Below are positions 34,089-42,250 of a stretch of DNA of 64,000 bases, one piece after another. The stretch is from Poriferisodalis sp965221195 (GTDB lineage Bacteria; Actinomycetota; Acidimicrobiia; Acidimicrobiales; Poriferisodalaceae), in assembly GCA_965221195.1 (NCBI GenBank), contig OZ244864.1, positions 1,550,001 through 1,614,000 of the forward strand, written 5' to 3'. The position numbers and the translations under genes were made by a program. The notes below the pieces were generated by a model. That model saw only the letters and a list, made by a program, of their open reading frames with translations. It made no database searches and had not been told where the DNA came from. The stretch's first letter is position 1. Each line of letters starts with the position of its first letter.

Positions 34089-37000
34089 GGCGGCGGAACT
34101 CGGCGTCGCGGTCATGCACGCCTGCCTCGTGGTCGTAGCTGTGAGCCAGCTTGGTGAAGATCGCTGCTGTACGCGGCCACCGCTGGAATTGTTGGCTGCG
34201 TACCCGGTAGTACTCGGCCAGTTCACGTTCTTGTTCACCGCCCTCGGTCACAGATCGTGATGTGACGCCGCGCTGGTTGCTTACGGCTAGGAGCAGTCCT
34301 TGGTCAATGTCGTCGTTGTCTAGACCTTCGAGAAGGTTGCGAACGGCCTCGCAGGGCCAGTCGCCGTTTGAGTCTGCTGGCGAAGACGCCAGGGCGGTTC
34401 CGATCATCGCATCACCGACGGCCACTCGGTCGATTTCGGTGAGGCGAAGTCGTGCATGCTGCACCCACCACTTCAACGATGCCTCGTCAATGGTGTCATC
34501 GTGTTCTGTTGCAGTGCCATCGTTGGCCTCGTCAGCGACTACGGCGGTCTGCTCGGTGTTCGCCGTTTCCGCAGTTTCACTTGACATGCATGGCACGAAG
34601 TGGTCTGTGGGCCATGAGCTAATCACCTGCCATGCGTTAACTGCGAGTTGCCGCTGCTGCTCATCGACAGAGGAGTCTTCGCTGAGATTTGCGCTGGCGG
34701 GTTTGAACGCCCATTCGACGAGCTGAGCGAAGAAGTCGGGGTCGCGGGACATCTCGAGGTAAAGGTTTGAAGCGCTGAAGTGCGGCTCGTGCTGCAAGAG
34801 CGGGAAGTACTGCCATTCCAGTTGCGCGATTCGGCTGGTACCGAGATGCTCGCGGTGCTTGTTGAGCACCCCGAACAAGTCGCTCAGCTCCCAGCGATGC
34901 GTGACGACGCTGCTTACGCCTTCGACCTCGGAATGCTGGATTAGCAGGGCCAAAAATTCGGCTGCCTCTTCGGCGTATGCCGGCTCAGCTCGATGGTCCT
35001 GCGATGACGTGGTCAGCACATGGGCAACCAAGTCAAGGCGTTGAGCGGCTCGCAATCTGGCCGAGAGGCCGAGCAATTGTTGGAGATTGTCAGGTTGGTC
35101 AAGATTGCCGTAGGTGATTCGCGCCCAATACTCAGCAGCGACATCGCACCCGAATTGGTCAAGACGATTCCATGCCTGATCTGAGGGAGGAACCGCTCTC
35201 AGCAGGTCTGCTGTTGCCTGCGGCGACGGCTTCTTGTCAGCGACTAAAAGTTTGAGTCCGGCCCAACCGAGATCAGCGAAGCGGGCACCGAAATAGCCGA
35301 TGCCCGCGCCTATGACGGGGGTGGGCGCATCGCGCATCAGCGCAAGGACATCAGCGTCAAGAGTCGGATTCGTTTTTGCCAGAGCCACCCCGACCCAATG
35401 CGGCACTGCGACTCCTTGCGCCAGATGGAAAACGCCGTCTAGCCCCTGCGTTGACAGCACCGAGCCGACAGCGCTCTCCCGTGACGCCCAGACTGTCTCC
35501 GCAAATGACTCGTCCCGGTCGGACACCGCTATGTCGTCTAAGTGCAGCAATCTCGATGAGAACAGATGGCCGTAAGCAACAGCAGGATCGGCTGGTCGCA
35601 AGTGTTCAAGTAGATGGTCAAGCGGTTGCAGCTCGGGTTCGGGGAGCGCCCACCAAGTGTCAGAGAAATGGCGATGGTCTGCGAGAATCGCTCGAAGCGT
35701 CGGCCAGACCGTCGTCTTGAACTGCTCGGTCGGATCGTTTGATGCAATCTGGCCGAGCGTGGCTGCGGCATCAACTCGGGCTGCTGTGGGAAGGTTGCTG
35801 AGCTTGCCGAGCAGATCAACCCAGCGTTCGGCATCGGTGCCGACGTTGTTGAGAAGAGTCGTCGCAGCCGCGGTCACGGTTTCCTTGTGCTCGCGCTGAG
35901 ACACACCGGGTTGCGCTCGCCGCCATTCACGATAGTGGGGATGTGGGCCGTCGGCCTGTAGATCGTGGTGGTTGGGCAGCATCGTGAGCAACAACCGCCA
36001 GGCAACAGCGTTGTGAGAATGCAGCAGCATCTCCAGCGCATCGAGCCGAGTCTTGAGGTTGGCCGATGTGTGCGGCATCCAAGGGCACATGATCGATGCG
36101 AGGCTCTCGGCAGGACTGTTTGCGGATTCACCGCCGGGCTCGGCTTTGGTCAGCCGAGCGAGAACGTCAGCCACGGCAGGCAGATGGTCAGGTGACCACG
36201 CAATGATCTCTAGCGCTTCCAAGACTAGGAAATGTGGCGACGACGAGCCGAAGTCGATCAGGCTTGAGCTGCCGCCAGTGAACAAGGCACGTACGAAATC
36301 ATGGTTATCGGCGAGGCATCTGCGAAGTGCTTCCAGAACGACGTCGGGAGCTGCCTCCCCGAGCAATGGCAGCACATTGATGAGTGCCAGCCATGTTCGA
36401 GGTGACGGATCGTCCATTGCGGAGCGGAGCACCCTTGACGTGACCGTGTTGGACAAGTCCGATACCTGCGATGTGTTTGCAATGGGGTGGGGAGGCAGGC
36501 TGCCTGCAAGGGCGAGTGTGGTTGCGATCCCCTGCTTCAGCCGAAGCGAGTATCTGGCCTTGACACCGTCGAGGCAGGCGAGGAGCAGATCATCGCCAGT
36601 TAGCTCCCGCAACGGGTCAGCATCAACCAGTACTGTCAGCGCCTTCTCAGCGAACTTGTTGATGTCGTTTGGGGTGAGCTGATCACGCAGCAGCACCCAT
36701 GTGTCAGCGGGGGAGACGCCGTACCACTGCCCATCAACAGCGGCCAGCGGCGCATCAGACATCTCGAGTTTGCGCAGCATCTCGACGGCCTGGTTGTAGG
36801 GAACACCGGCCAACTGCTCGACGATTTCACGGTCGCCATCACGAGTTTCGTCCCAACCACCGGTCAGTAAGCACGCTCGTAACGGTCCGTCGATGTGTCC
36901 CTTCGCCCACTGTGGGGTGTACAAAGCGGGATCTTTGGCCAGCTGCCGTCGCAGAGCAATCAAACTGGTGCGGGCGATGCCCCCGAGATCGTAGGCCTCA

Positions 37001-38568
37001 TGCATTTCAAACCCGGCCGCTTCAAGCCGTTTTGCGACGATCTCAGAATCGATTGCGTCCAGCGTGATGGTCGTGCTGCTGTTGCCAGGCACTGGCACGA
37101 TCATTCGGTGCGGGCTTCCGGCGGGCAGCTGTTTAGCAAACTCTGGCGACGAAACCACCACCGTCAACACGAGACCGACGCTGGATTGAGTTGGCGGAAT
37201 CGCCAGGGCATCCTGTGCGAACAGTCGCTCGGCCGTGGTGTGGCTGTCAACGTAGAGCACATGCTCAGTACTGGTCTGGTTGGGGTTACCACCATTGAGC
37301 GCAGCAGCAACGAAGGCGATGATCTCGTCACGGTGGACTTGCCCACCGATCGTCACGATGCCCCGTCCGTTGATGCTGTGCTCACGTAGCTCAGTGGCAG
37401 CTTTCTCGCGTCCTGCGAGCGTGATTCCTTCGTCCAAGGGCGTGTTTGTTACCGATAGCCAGTTCTGCCACCATTTTGACAGCAGGCTGATGCCTTCGGT
37501 CGGCTTGCCAAGCAGATCGCGCATCCATATGGTCGTGGCGACTGCACAAGAGAGCCAGTCTTCCAAGCTGTCAACGTTCAGGGTTCTGACTGGGCTGAAG
37601 TGGTCATCGCCTGCGCGTTCTGACTCAAATGACCGCCGCTTGGTCCACGGGGCGCATGCAGCAGCCACGTACGCAGTTTCGGCACGTTCGTCTGGGGTTG
37701 AGTTCTTGAGCCGCTTCTCGTAGTCGCAGTCGGCCTTGTTCTTTAGACCGTTTTGTTGTGTGGTCAACTCCCATACGGAGTTGCCGACGGGTACGAAGCG
37801 GTTGCCGCGGGCGCACCGCACTGCCCTGTCCCAGCCAGGCAGCGCTGTCCCGGTGCCAGTCGGAATATCGATCCACTCCGCCGATGGCTCGGTCTCGGCG
37901 ACAAGGTTGCGTATCAGTTGGGGGAACCTTGCCGCTGCATCGCTGGTCTGTGCCCAGCGGATCAAGTCATCTCGATTCACTCGCAGCGGTTCCGGCACTG
38001 TCGGTACTAGATGGATGGGCGGTTTCATGGCTCGCGCCAGATCGCGTGCGAGTTTGCAGTCTTCGGCTGTGCAGAACGCCAATAGACCGCTGCCGCGAAG
38101 CGACTCTGCAACGCGTCCGAGATTGCGGATTCGCTCTGCCGGACGCGATCGTTGGGTTGAAAACTCTCTGAGGCTCACACCCGATGTGACCGATTTTCGC
38201 AGCTCTGACAGGTCGCCACTGATGCGAGCGAATGCTTCTCGCAGCTCGCCTGCCGCCATTGCTCCTAGATCAGCGCTTAGCCCTCCCATGCCGCGAAGCT
38301 CCACCTCAACGGCAATTTGTTCAAGCCAGTTGCGCCGAGCTACGTCATCGGGCAATTCGCCGAGAGCATGCAGCCGCCGGCCAGCGGCCATGAGAACGCG
38401 CTCCCGCTGCTCGTTCCCGCTGACATCGGAGGCTGTGCGTAATCCCGAGATCCAAGCGTGTTCAAAGTCGTAGAAGCGCGTTGCCCGCGCAATGTCTGCG
38501 AGCGCAGCCTCAACTTCAATGCATGCCGAGTTGTCCGCAGTTTCTACGACGGTATCGATTGCGTTCAT
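34072..38568 (-). CDS. Giant (1498-residue) protein, putative defence-associated family
   Basis: Starts at ATG 38568, which overlaps the stop of the small upstream gene (ATGA) and follows GGGAGG by five bases; an ATG at 38580 is less likely. About residues 245-290 read GWDRAV...FVPVGNSVWEL...KADCDYEKR, a segment I recall from large uncharacterised bacterial proteins; the Asp and Trp-Glu spacing resembles a PD-(D/E)XK-like nuclease core (inference). A further region near 415-500 resembles a P-loop-like fold but has no GxxGxGK(S/T). The C-terminal two thirds are almost entirely helical, solenoid-like, ending with LEWQYFPLLQHEP and DPDFFAQLVEWAF, also characteristic of that family. No signal peptide or membrane helix. 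Translationally coupled to the SGHY protein inside a repeat-bounded island. Confidence 0.6.
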   Translation of the reverse strand: MNAIDTVVETADNSACIEVEAALADIARATRFYDFEHAWISGLRTASDVSGNEQRERVLMAAGRRLHALGELPDDVARRNWLEQIAVEVELRGMGGLSADLGAMAAGELREAFARISGDLSELRKSVTSGVSLREFSTQRSRPAERIRNLGRVAESLRGSGLLAFCTAEDCKLARDLARAMKPPIHLVPTVPEPLRVNRDDLIRWAQTSDAAARFPQLIRNLVAETEPSAEWIDIPTGTGTALPGWDRAVRCARGNRFVPVGNSVWELTTQQNGLKNKADCDYEKRLKNSTPDERAETAYVAAACAPWTKRRSFESERAGDDHFSPVRTLNVDSLEDWLSCAVATTIWMRDLLGKPTEGISLLSKWWQNWLSVTNTPLDEGITLAGREKAATELREHSINGRGIVTIGGQVHRDEIIAFVAAALNGGNPNQTSTEHVLYVDSHTTAERLFAQDALAIPPTQSSVGLVLTVVVSSPEFAKQLPAGSPHRMIVPVPGNSSTTITLDAIDSEIVAKRLEAAGFEMHEAYDLGGIARTSLIALRRQLAKDPALYTPQWAKGHIDGPLRACLLTGGWDETRDGDREIVEQLAGVPYNQAVEMLRKLEMSDAPLAAVDGQWYGVSPADTWVLLRDQLTPNDINKFAEKALTVLVDADPLRELTGDDLLLACLDGVKARYSLRLKQGIATTLALAGSLPPHPIANTSQVSDLSNTVTSRVLRSAMDDPSPRTWLALINVLPLLGEAAPDVVLEALRRCLADNHDFVRALFTGGSSSLIDFGSSSPHFLVLEALEIIAWSPDHLPAVADVLARLTKAEPGGESANSPAESLASIMCPWMPHTSANLKTRLDALEMLLHSHNAVAWRLLLTMLPNHHDLQADGPHPHYREWRRAQPGVSQREHKETVTAAATTLLNNVGTDAERWVDLLGKLSNLPTAARVDAAATLGQIASNDPTEQFKTTVWPTLRAILADHRHFSDTWWALPEPELQPLDHLLEHLRPADPAVAYGHLFSSRLLHLDDIAVSDRDESFAETVWASRESAVGSVLSTQGLDGVFHLAQGVAVPHWVGVALAKTNPTLDADVLALMRDAPTPVIGAGIGYFGARFADLGWAGLKLLVADKKPSPQATADLLRAVPPSDQAWNRLDQFGCDVAAEYWARITYGNLDQPDNLQQLLGLSARLRAAQRLDLVAHVLTTSSQDHRAEPAYAEEAAEFLALLIQHSEVEGVSSVVTHRWELSDLFGVLNKHREHLGTSRIAQLEWQYFPLLQHEPHFSASNLYLEMSRDPDFFAQLVEWAFKPASANLSEDSSVDEQQRQLAVNAWQVISSWPTDHFVPCMSSETAETANTEQTAVVADEANDGTATEHDDTIDEASLKWWVQHARLRLTEIDRVAVGDAMIGTALASSPADSNGDWPCEAVRNLLEGLDNDDIDQGLLLAVSNQRGVTSRSVTEGGEQERELAEYYRVRSQQFQRWPRTAAIFTKLAHSYDHEAGVHDRDAEFRRRGLSL

Positions 38569-38996
38569 GTTGCCTCCCAATCGTAAGGGTTGACGGCATC
38601 GGGGCGAACGCTGATTCCGGCCGCGTCGAACGCTTCCCGAGCCATTTCGAGGACATTTGCTGCTGGTTGGTAGTGGCCGCTCATGTTGTTGATCGCCGAG
38701 ACGATGATCTCAGCTTCACGGAACTCCACATCGAACTCGCCAGCGGCAAGCACAGGATTACCGTCGGAAAGCACGGCGTGTGAGATGTTCTCGTTGTGCT
38801 GTCGTCGCGGTGCTACCACAAGCCTGCTGTCGCTCAGAACGACGAAAATCATGCGGACACCCGCAGCAGCGAGTGTTTCGAAGTCTTCGCTTGGGATTTC
38901 GACCGGGGCGACACCGACTTGGCGCGCTGCAGCCTGTTCACGCGCTAGATCGTCCGGCTGACGGTTGATGTACAAGCGAGGCACATCGGTCGCCAC
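38565..38996 (-). CDS. Small SGHY-motif protein coupled to the giant protein
   Basis: 143 residues from GTG 38996 (no ATG possible before a stop at 39021-39023; no clear Shine-Dalgarno, so a leaderless message is possible). The second half reads HAVLSDGNPVLAAGEFDV...SAINNMSGHYQP, then a helix and Gly. This H..L..G.PV.AAGE...I.N.SGHY.P pattern recurs, from memory, in bacterial effector-like proteins and in the C-terminal half of plant IQM proteins; its biochemical activity is unknown to me. ATGA overlap with the giant gene implies a fixed stoichiometry or protein pair. AT-rich promoter region directly upstream. Confidence 0.6.
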   Translation of the reverse strand: MATDVPRLYINRQPDDLAREQAAARQVGVAPVEIPSEDFETLAAAGVRMIFVVLSDSRLVVAPRRQHNENISHAVLSDGNPVLAAGEFDVEFREAEIIVSAINNMSGHYQPAANVLEMAREAFDAAGISVRPDAVNPYDWEAT

Positions 38997-39011
38997 GGGT
39001 AGCGCATCGTA

Positions 39012-39060
39012 AAGCGCTAATCATATATTATCAATATATTTTATTATTTTTCATGTATTA
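39012..39060. promoter_or_regulatory. AT-rich divergent promoter region of the island
   Basis: About 50 bp almost free of G and C (runs of ATATTAT, TATATTTTATTA, TTTTT) in a 60% GC neighbourhood, 16 bp upstream of the SGHY gene. It offers several TATAAT-like hexamers on both strands. It is the only such stretch in the window, typical of foreign-gene promoters or silencer binding sites. Exact start sites cannot be assigned. Confidence 0.5.
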
Positions 39061-39086
39061 CACGGGAGCATAGACTTGGAAGGGCG

Positions 39087-39380
39087 GTGGCTCCCAGCGA
39101 GACACTGACTGTGCGTGGGCTAGGTGTAATGTTCAGCGAGGTTGTTGACGCGGTTGGGGGTGTGACAGTTAGTTTCCCGTGGCTTCCCAAGGGGCCAGCG
39201 TCGCCGCACGCCAGTCGCACCGAGGACGCGAACCGACTGCGGGAGGCAGGCAGCAACGCTCGCTGCCTGTGTTCTCGGGTTCATTGCAGAGCACCCAGAT
39301 GCGAGGTCAGGTATGTCGAGTCATGGAAGGAGGCCCCGTGGCACTTGGACGGCGCTATCGGCCGCTTGAAGCCGGACTAA
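39087..39380 (+). pseudogene. Possible decayed LytR-CpsA-Psr (LCP) fragment
   Basis: An open stretch of 97 codons reads LGVMFSEVVDAVGGVTVSFPW, then REAGSN, RYVESW and WHLDGAIGRL. These fit, in order, the LCP-domain pattern of a VD.(L/V)GGV.V strand, the AG....G loop and the R...W..D..(D)LGRI end. Basic residues and lost motifs between them suggest mutation. There is no start signal. LCP enzymes attach polymers to peptidoglycan; this would be a relic of a gene disrupted when the island formed. The rest of the 387-bp gap 38997-39383 shows nothing else. Confidence 0.35.
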
Positions 39381-39383
39381 CTG

Positions 39384-40664
39384 ATGTTTGACAGCAAGAA
39401 CGAATTGTTAGAGGCCATACGGCTGGGCGAGATGAGTTTCCTCGAGTTCAAGGAGGTCAGATTCTCGGGGCGCAAGGTGATGGGCCCTTCTCGAGATGGC
39501 TTGGCCGATGAAATTGCGGCGTTCGCGAACAGCCGAGGCGGAGTGCTGGTGCTTGGTGTGGAAGACATGTCCCGTGACATTGTCGGCATTCCCCAGGACA
39601 GGCTTGACGCCGTAGCTGACTTCGTGAAGGAAATTTGCAACGACTCGATCACCCCTCCGGTGGAGCAATTCATGCTGGATCGCCTCTTGGTGCCGTCAAG
39701 CACAGGGGGCACAGCCGTCATCGTGAAACTTGAAATTCCCCGGAGCCTCTTCGTGCATCGCAGCCCGGGTGGTTACTGGCATCGCGCTGGCGACTCGAAG
39801 CGGGTCATGACGCCAGATTTGCTCGCTCGCCTTTTCCAGCAGCGCAGCCAGACACGTCTGATCCGTTTCGATGAGCAGTCGGTGGCCAGCGCACGCCTCG
39901 GTGATCTTTCTGAGGAACTCTGGATGAGATTTCGCACGCCGCGTTCGGATCGTGAGCCAGAGACCTTCCTGACCAAGCTCGGCATGGCTGCTCGAGCCGA
40001 CGACGGCACCGTTGTGCCGACAGTCGCCGGGGTGCTGATGGGAAGCGAGACGCCGGAGCGATGGCTGCCGAATGCGTACGTGCAAGCCGTGGCATACCGG
40101 GGCAGATCTGTCTTAGGCGACCAGCGAGTCGGTGCGAGCTACCAATTAGACGCGACGGACATCACGGGACCGTTGGATCGTCAGATCATCGAGGCCAGCC
40201 GGTTCGTACTCAAGAACATGCGCCGAGGCGCATCCAAGGTCGTTGGGCGCGTAGATGAGCCTCAGTTTGATGTGGGGGCTGTGTTTGAGGCGCTGGTGAA
40301 CGCCGTTGCGCATAGGGATTACGCGATACATGGCGCGAAGATTCGGCTGCGCCTGTTTGAGGACCGGTTGGAGTTGTTTTCGCCTGGTGCGCTTGCGAAC
40401 TCCTTGACTGTGGACTCCTTGCGGTATCGCCAGACAGCGCGCAACGAGACGATCTGCGGACTGCTGACGCGCTGCTTAGCACCCGACGAACCTTGGCTGA
40501 CCGTTGGCCGCGCCCATTTCATGGAGAAACGCGGCGAGGGAGTGCCGATCATTCTCGACAACAGCGCTGCTCTTTCAGGCAGAGAACCCGAGTACCGCGT
40601 CTTGGACGATGCCGAGTTGATGCTGACCATCCACGCTGCCGGGGTTGAACACTCAGATTGCTGA
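39384..40664 (+). CDS. AlbA_2/Schlafen-type DNA-binding protein with GHKL ATPase-like domain
   Basis: 426 residues from ATG 39384. N-terminal AlbA_2 domain: FLEFKEV, ADEIAAFANSRGGVLVLGVED, typical of proteins annotated as putative transcriptional regulators or Schlafen-like nucleic-acid binders. The C-terminal part has FEALVNAVAHRDY and ELFSPG, the N- and G-box-like motifs of the HATPase_c_4 family. Such proteins are common in genomic islands and beside defence genes, with regulatory or effector roles. Divergent from the SGHY/giant pair, sharing the AT-rich control region at a distance, and inside the direct repeats. Confidence 0.85.
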   Translation: MFDSKNELLEAIRLGEMSFLEFKEVRFSGRKVMGPSRDGLADEIAAFANSRGGVLVLGVEDMSRDIVGIPQDRLDAVADFVKEICNDSITPPVEQFMLDRLLVPSSTGGTAVIVKLEIPRSLFVHRSPGGYWHRAGDSKRVMTPDLLARLFQQRSQTRLIRFDEQSVASARLGDLSEELWMRFRTPRSDREPETFLTKLGMAARADDGTVVPTVAGVLMGSETPERWLPNAYVQAVAYRGRSVLGDQRVGASYQLDATDITGPLDRQIIEASRFVLKNMRRGASKVVGRVDEPQFDVGAVFEALVNAVAHRDYAIHGAKIRLRLFEDRLELFSPGALANSLTVDSLRYRQTARNETICGLLTRCLAPDEPWLTVGRAHFMEKRGEGVPIILDNSAALSGREPEYRVLDDAELMLTIHAAGVEHSDC

Positions 40665-40701
40665 ACTCGGCTCACACCGAGCCGAAGTCCAGTTTGCTGG
40701 T

Positions 40702-40743
40702 ACACCGTTCGGGCGACTCGGATCGCCTACAGCGACATGCCTC
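40702..40743 (+). repeat. Right copy of the 42-bp imperfect direct repeat
   Basis: Second copy, at the very 3' end of rmuC (its last two bases lie in the rmuC stop). Read on the minus strand past the rmuC stop, it preserves a G-M-S-L-stop reading comparable to the G-L-S-L-stop that ends the giant gene in the left copy. Confidence 0.85.
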
Positions 40744-42028
40744 AACTGTCGTCTGCTGCTAGTTCGGGCGCATTTACATCTCGCACGTCGTGTTCCACCA
40801 ATTTTGGCTCAGTGAGTTCATCACCGCCCGTGACAGAACCCAGTTCTCGGAAGCGACGGGCTTGCGGCAGCACCATGCGCTCAAACGAACCAACGCTCTC
40901 GTTGTAAGCACCGACCGCGCTGCGAAGGCCGCGACCCATCTTGTCGATGTGCTCCACATAGGTCGAGAGGCGCGAATACAAGTCGTTGCCGAGGCTTGCG
41001 ACCTTCTCAGCGTTGCGGGCGATGTCTTGTCGCTGCCATGCCAGCGCCACCGTTCTTAGGAAAGCAATCAGCAGACCAGGGGTTGCGATCAGCACTCGGT
41101 GTCGTTGCCAAGCGCTCTGCCAGATATCACTATCGACGTCCATTGCCACATCGAGCATGGGATCGGTTGGCACGTACATGAGCACGAAGTCGGGCGATCC
41201 GGGCACCCACCGTCCGTAGTCACGGTCGCCCAACTCTTTCGCCCGGCTGCTGAGAGCTGCGGCATGCTCAACGAGGGCTTGCTGCTGCTCGGCTTGATCA
41301 GCGGACTGAACAGCTCGGTCGTATGCGGCGAACGGTGTCTTGGCATCGATCACGACGCTTGCGCCGCCTGGCACCTTGACGACCACGTCAGGCCGCAGCC
41401 GGCTCTCCCCTTCTTGGTCGCCAACCGTGGCCTGCTCGACGTAGTCGATGTGGCGGCTCATGCCCGCAGCTTCGATGACGTTGCGAAGATGCTGCTCGCC
41501 CCAAGCACCTCGCATCTTGGAATCGCGCAAGATTCGGCGCAGGCCGCTTGTCTCAGAAACCAACTGGTCAACACTTTGTGAAACCTTGGCCGTGTCCGCA
41601 ACCCGAGCTTCGTCGGCCTTGCTGACATGTGCCTGCAATTCCTTCAGGCTTTCGCGCATGGGCTCGACGAGTTCGGAGACGGTCTTGCCCGCTGTCTTGG
41701 TTTGTTCGGTAGTCAGATCGCGGAACTCTTTCATGAAGGCATCTCGCGTGGATTCGCTGACCTGCGCCGCGATTTCTTTGAAGCGGCCCTCAACCTCAGC
41801 CTGCTGTTTTGCCATCTCCTCAACACGAGCAGCTCGATCGGCCTCAACAGAGGCCAGTCGGGTTCGCAAATCGGCGGCAGTGTCGCGTTGCCCAGCCGAC
41901 TCGTCGCGAGCAGCATCTCGCTCAAGTTGAACCTGCCGCAACTTGCGTGACAGCAGCACCCCCACAATGGCTGCGCCTCCGGCGATACCAATGAGTAATC
42001 CGATAGTGACAGCGAGACCGGTGGACAT
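40742..42028 (-). CDS. rmuC: DNA recombination protein RmuC
   Basis: 428 residues from ATG 42028 with AAGGAG upstream; the frame runs to 42124 but that part overlaps a 14-bp repeat. One N-terminal membrane helix, then about 150 residues of coiled coil, then the RmuC nuclease-like core with GAWGEQHLRNVIEAAGMSRHIDY, RPDVVVKVPGG and VIDAKTPF (PD-(D/E)XK-like D and DAK). RmuC limits DNA inversions at short inverted repeats in E. coli. The island ends exactly at its 3' end. Confidence 0.93.
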   Translation of the reverse strand: MSTGLAVTIGLLIGIAGGAAIVGVLLSRKLRQVQLERDAARDESAGQRDTAADLRTRLASVEADRAARVEEMAKQQAEVEGRFKEIAAQVSESTRDAFMKEFRDLTTEQTKTAGKTVSELVEPMRESLKELQAHVSKADEARVADTAKVSQSVDQLVSETSGLRRILRDSKMRGAWGEQHLRNVIEAAGMSRHIDYVEQATVGDQEGESRLRPDVVVKVPGGASVVIDAKTPFAAYDRAVQSADQAEQQQALVEHAAALSSRAKELGDRDYGRWVPGSPDFVLMYVPTDPMLDVAMDVDSDIWQSAWQRHRVLIATPGLLIAFLRTVALAWQRQDIARNAEKVASLGNDLYSRLSTYVEHIDKMGRGLRSAVGAYNESVGSFERMVLPQARRFRELGSVTGGDELTEPKLVEHDVRDVNAPELAADDS

Positions 42029-42067
42029 GTTCTGTTCTCCTTGGTGGCAATCTGGGGCGGCAATCTG

Positions 42068-42109
42068 GCCTGACTCGTAGTGCCTGACTAGTGGTGCCTG
42101 ACCTGTAGT
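42068..42109. repeat. Three 14-bp units upstream of rmuC
   Basis: GCCTGACTCGTAGT, GCCTGACTAGTGGT and GCCTGACCTGTAGT at 42068, 42082 and 42096, 40 bp upstream of the rmuC start. Confidence 0.85.
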
Positions 42110-42250
42110 GCGTCGTCGCAGCACAGGTTGCGACGACGCACTTCATTGTCTAGCGAGAGGGTGTGACAGCCCCGACGGTGACCGCTCTGGGAGTCCGCTC
42201 TCGCTACTAACGTCAGAGCCGATGCAGGCCGCAACCGCCCAACATTTCGA

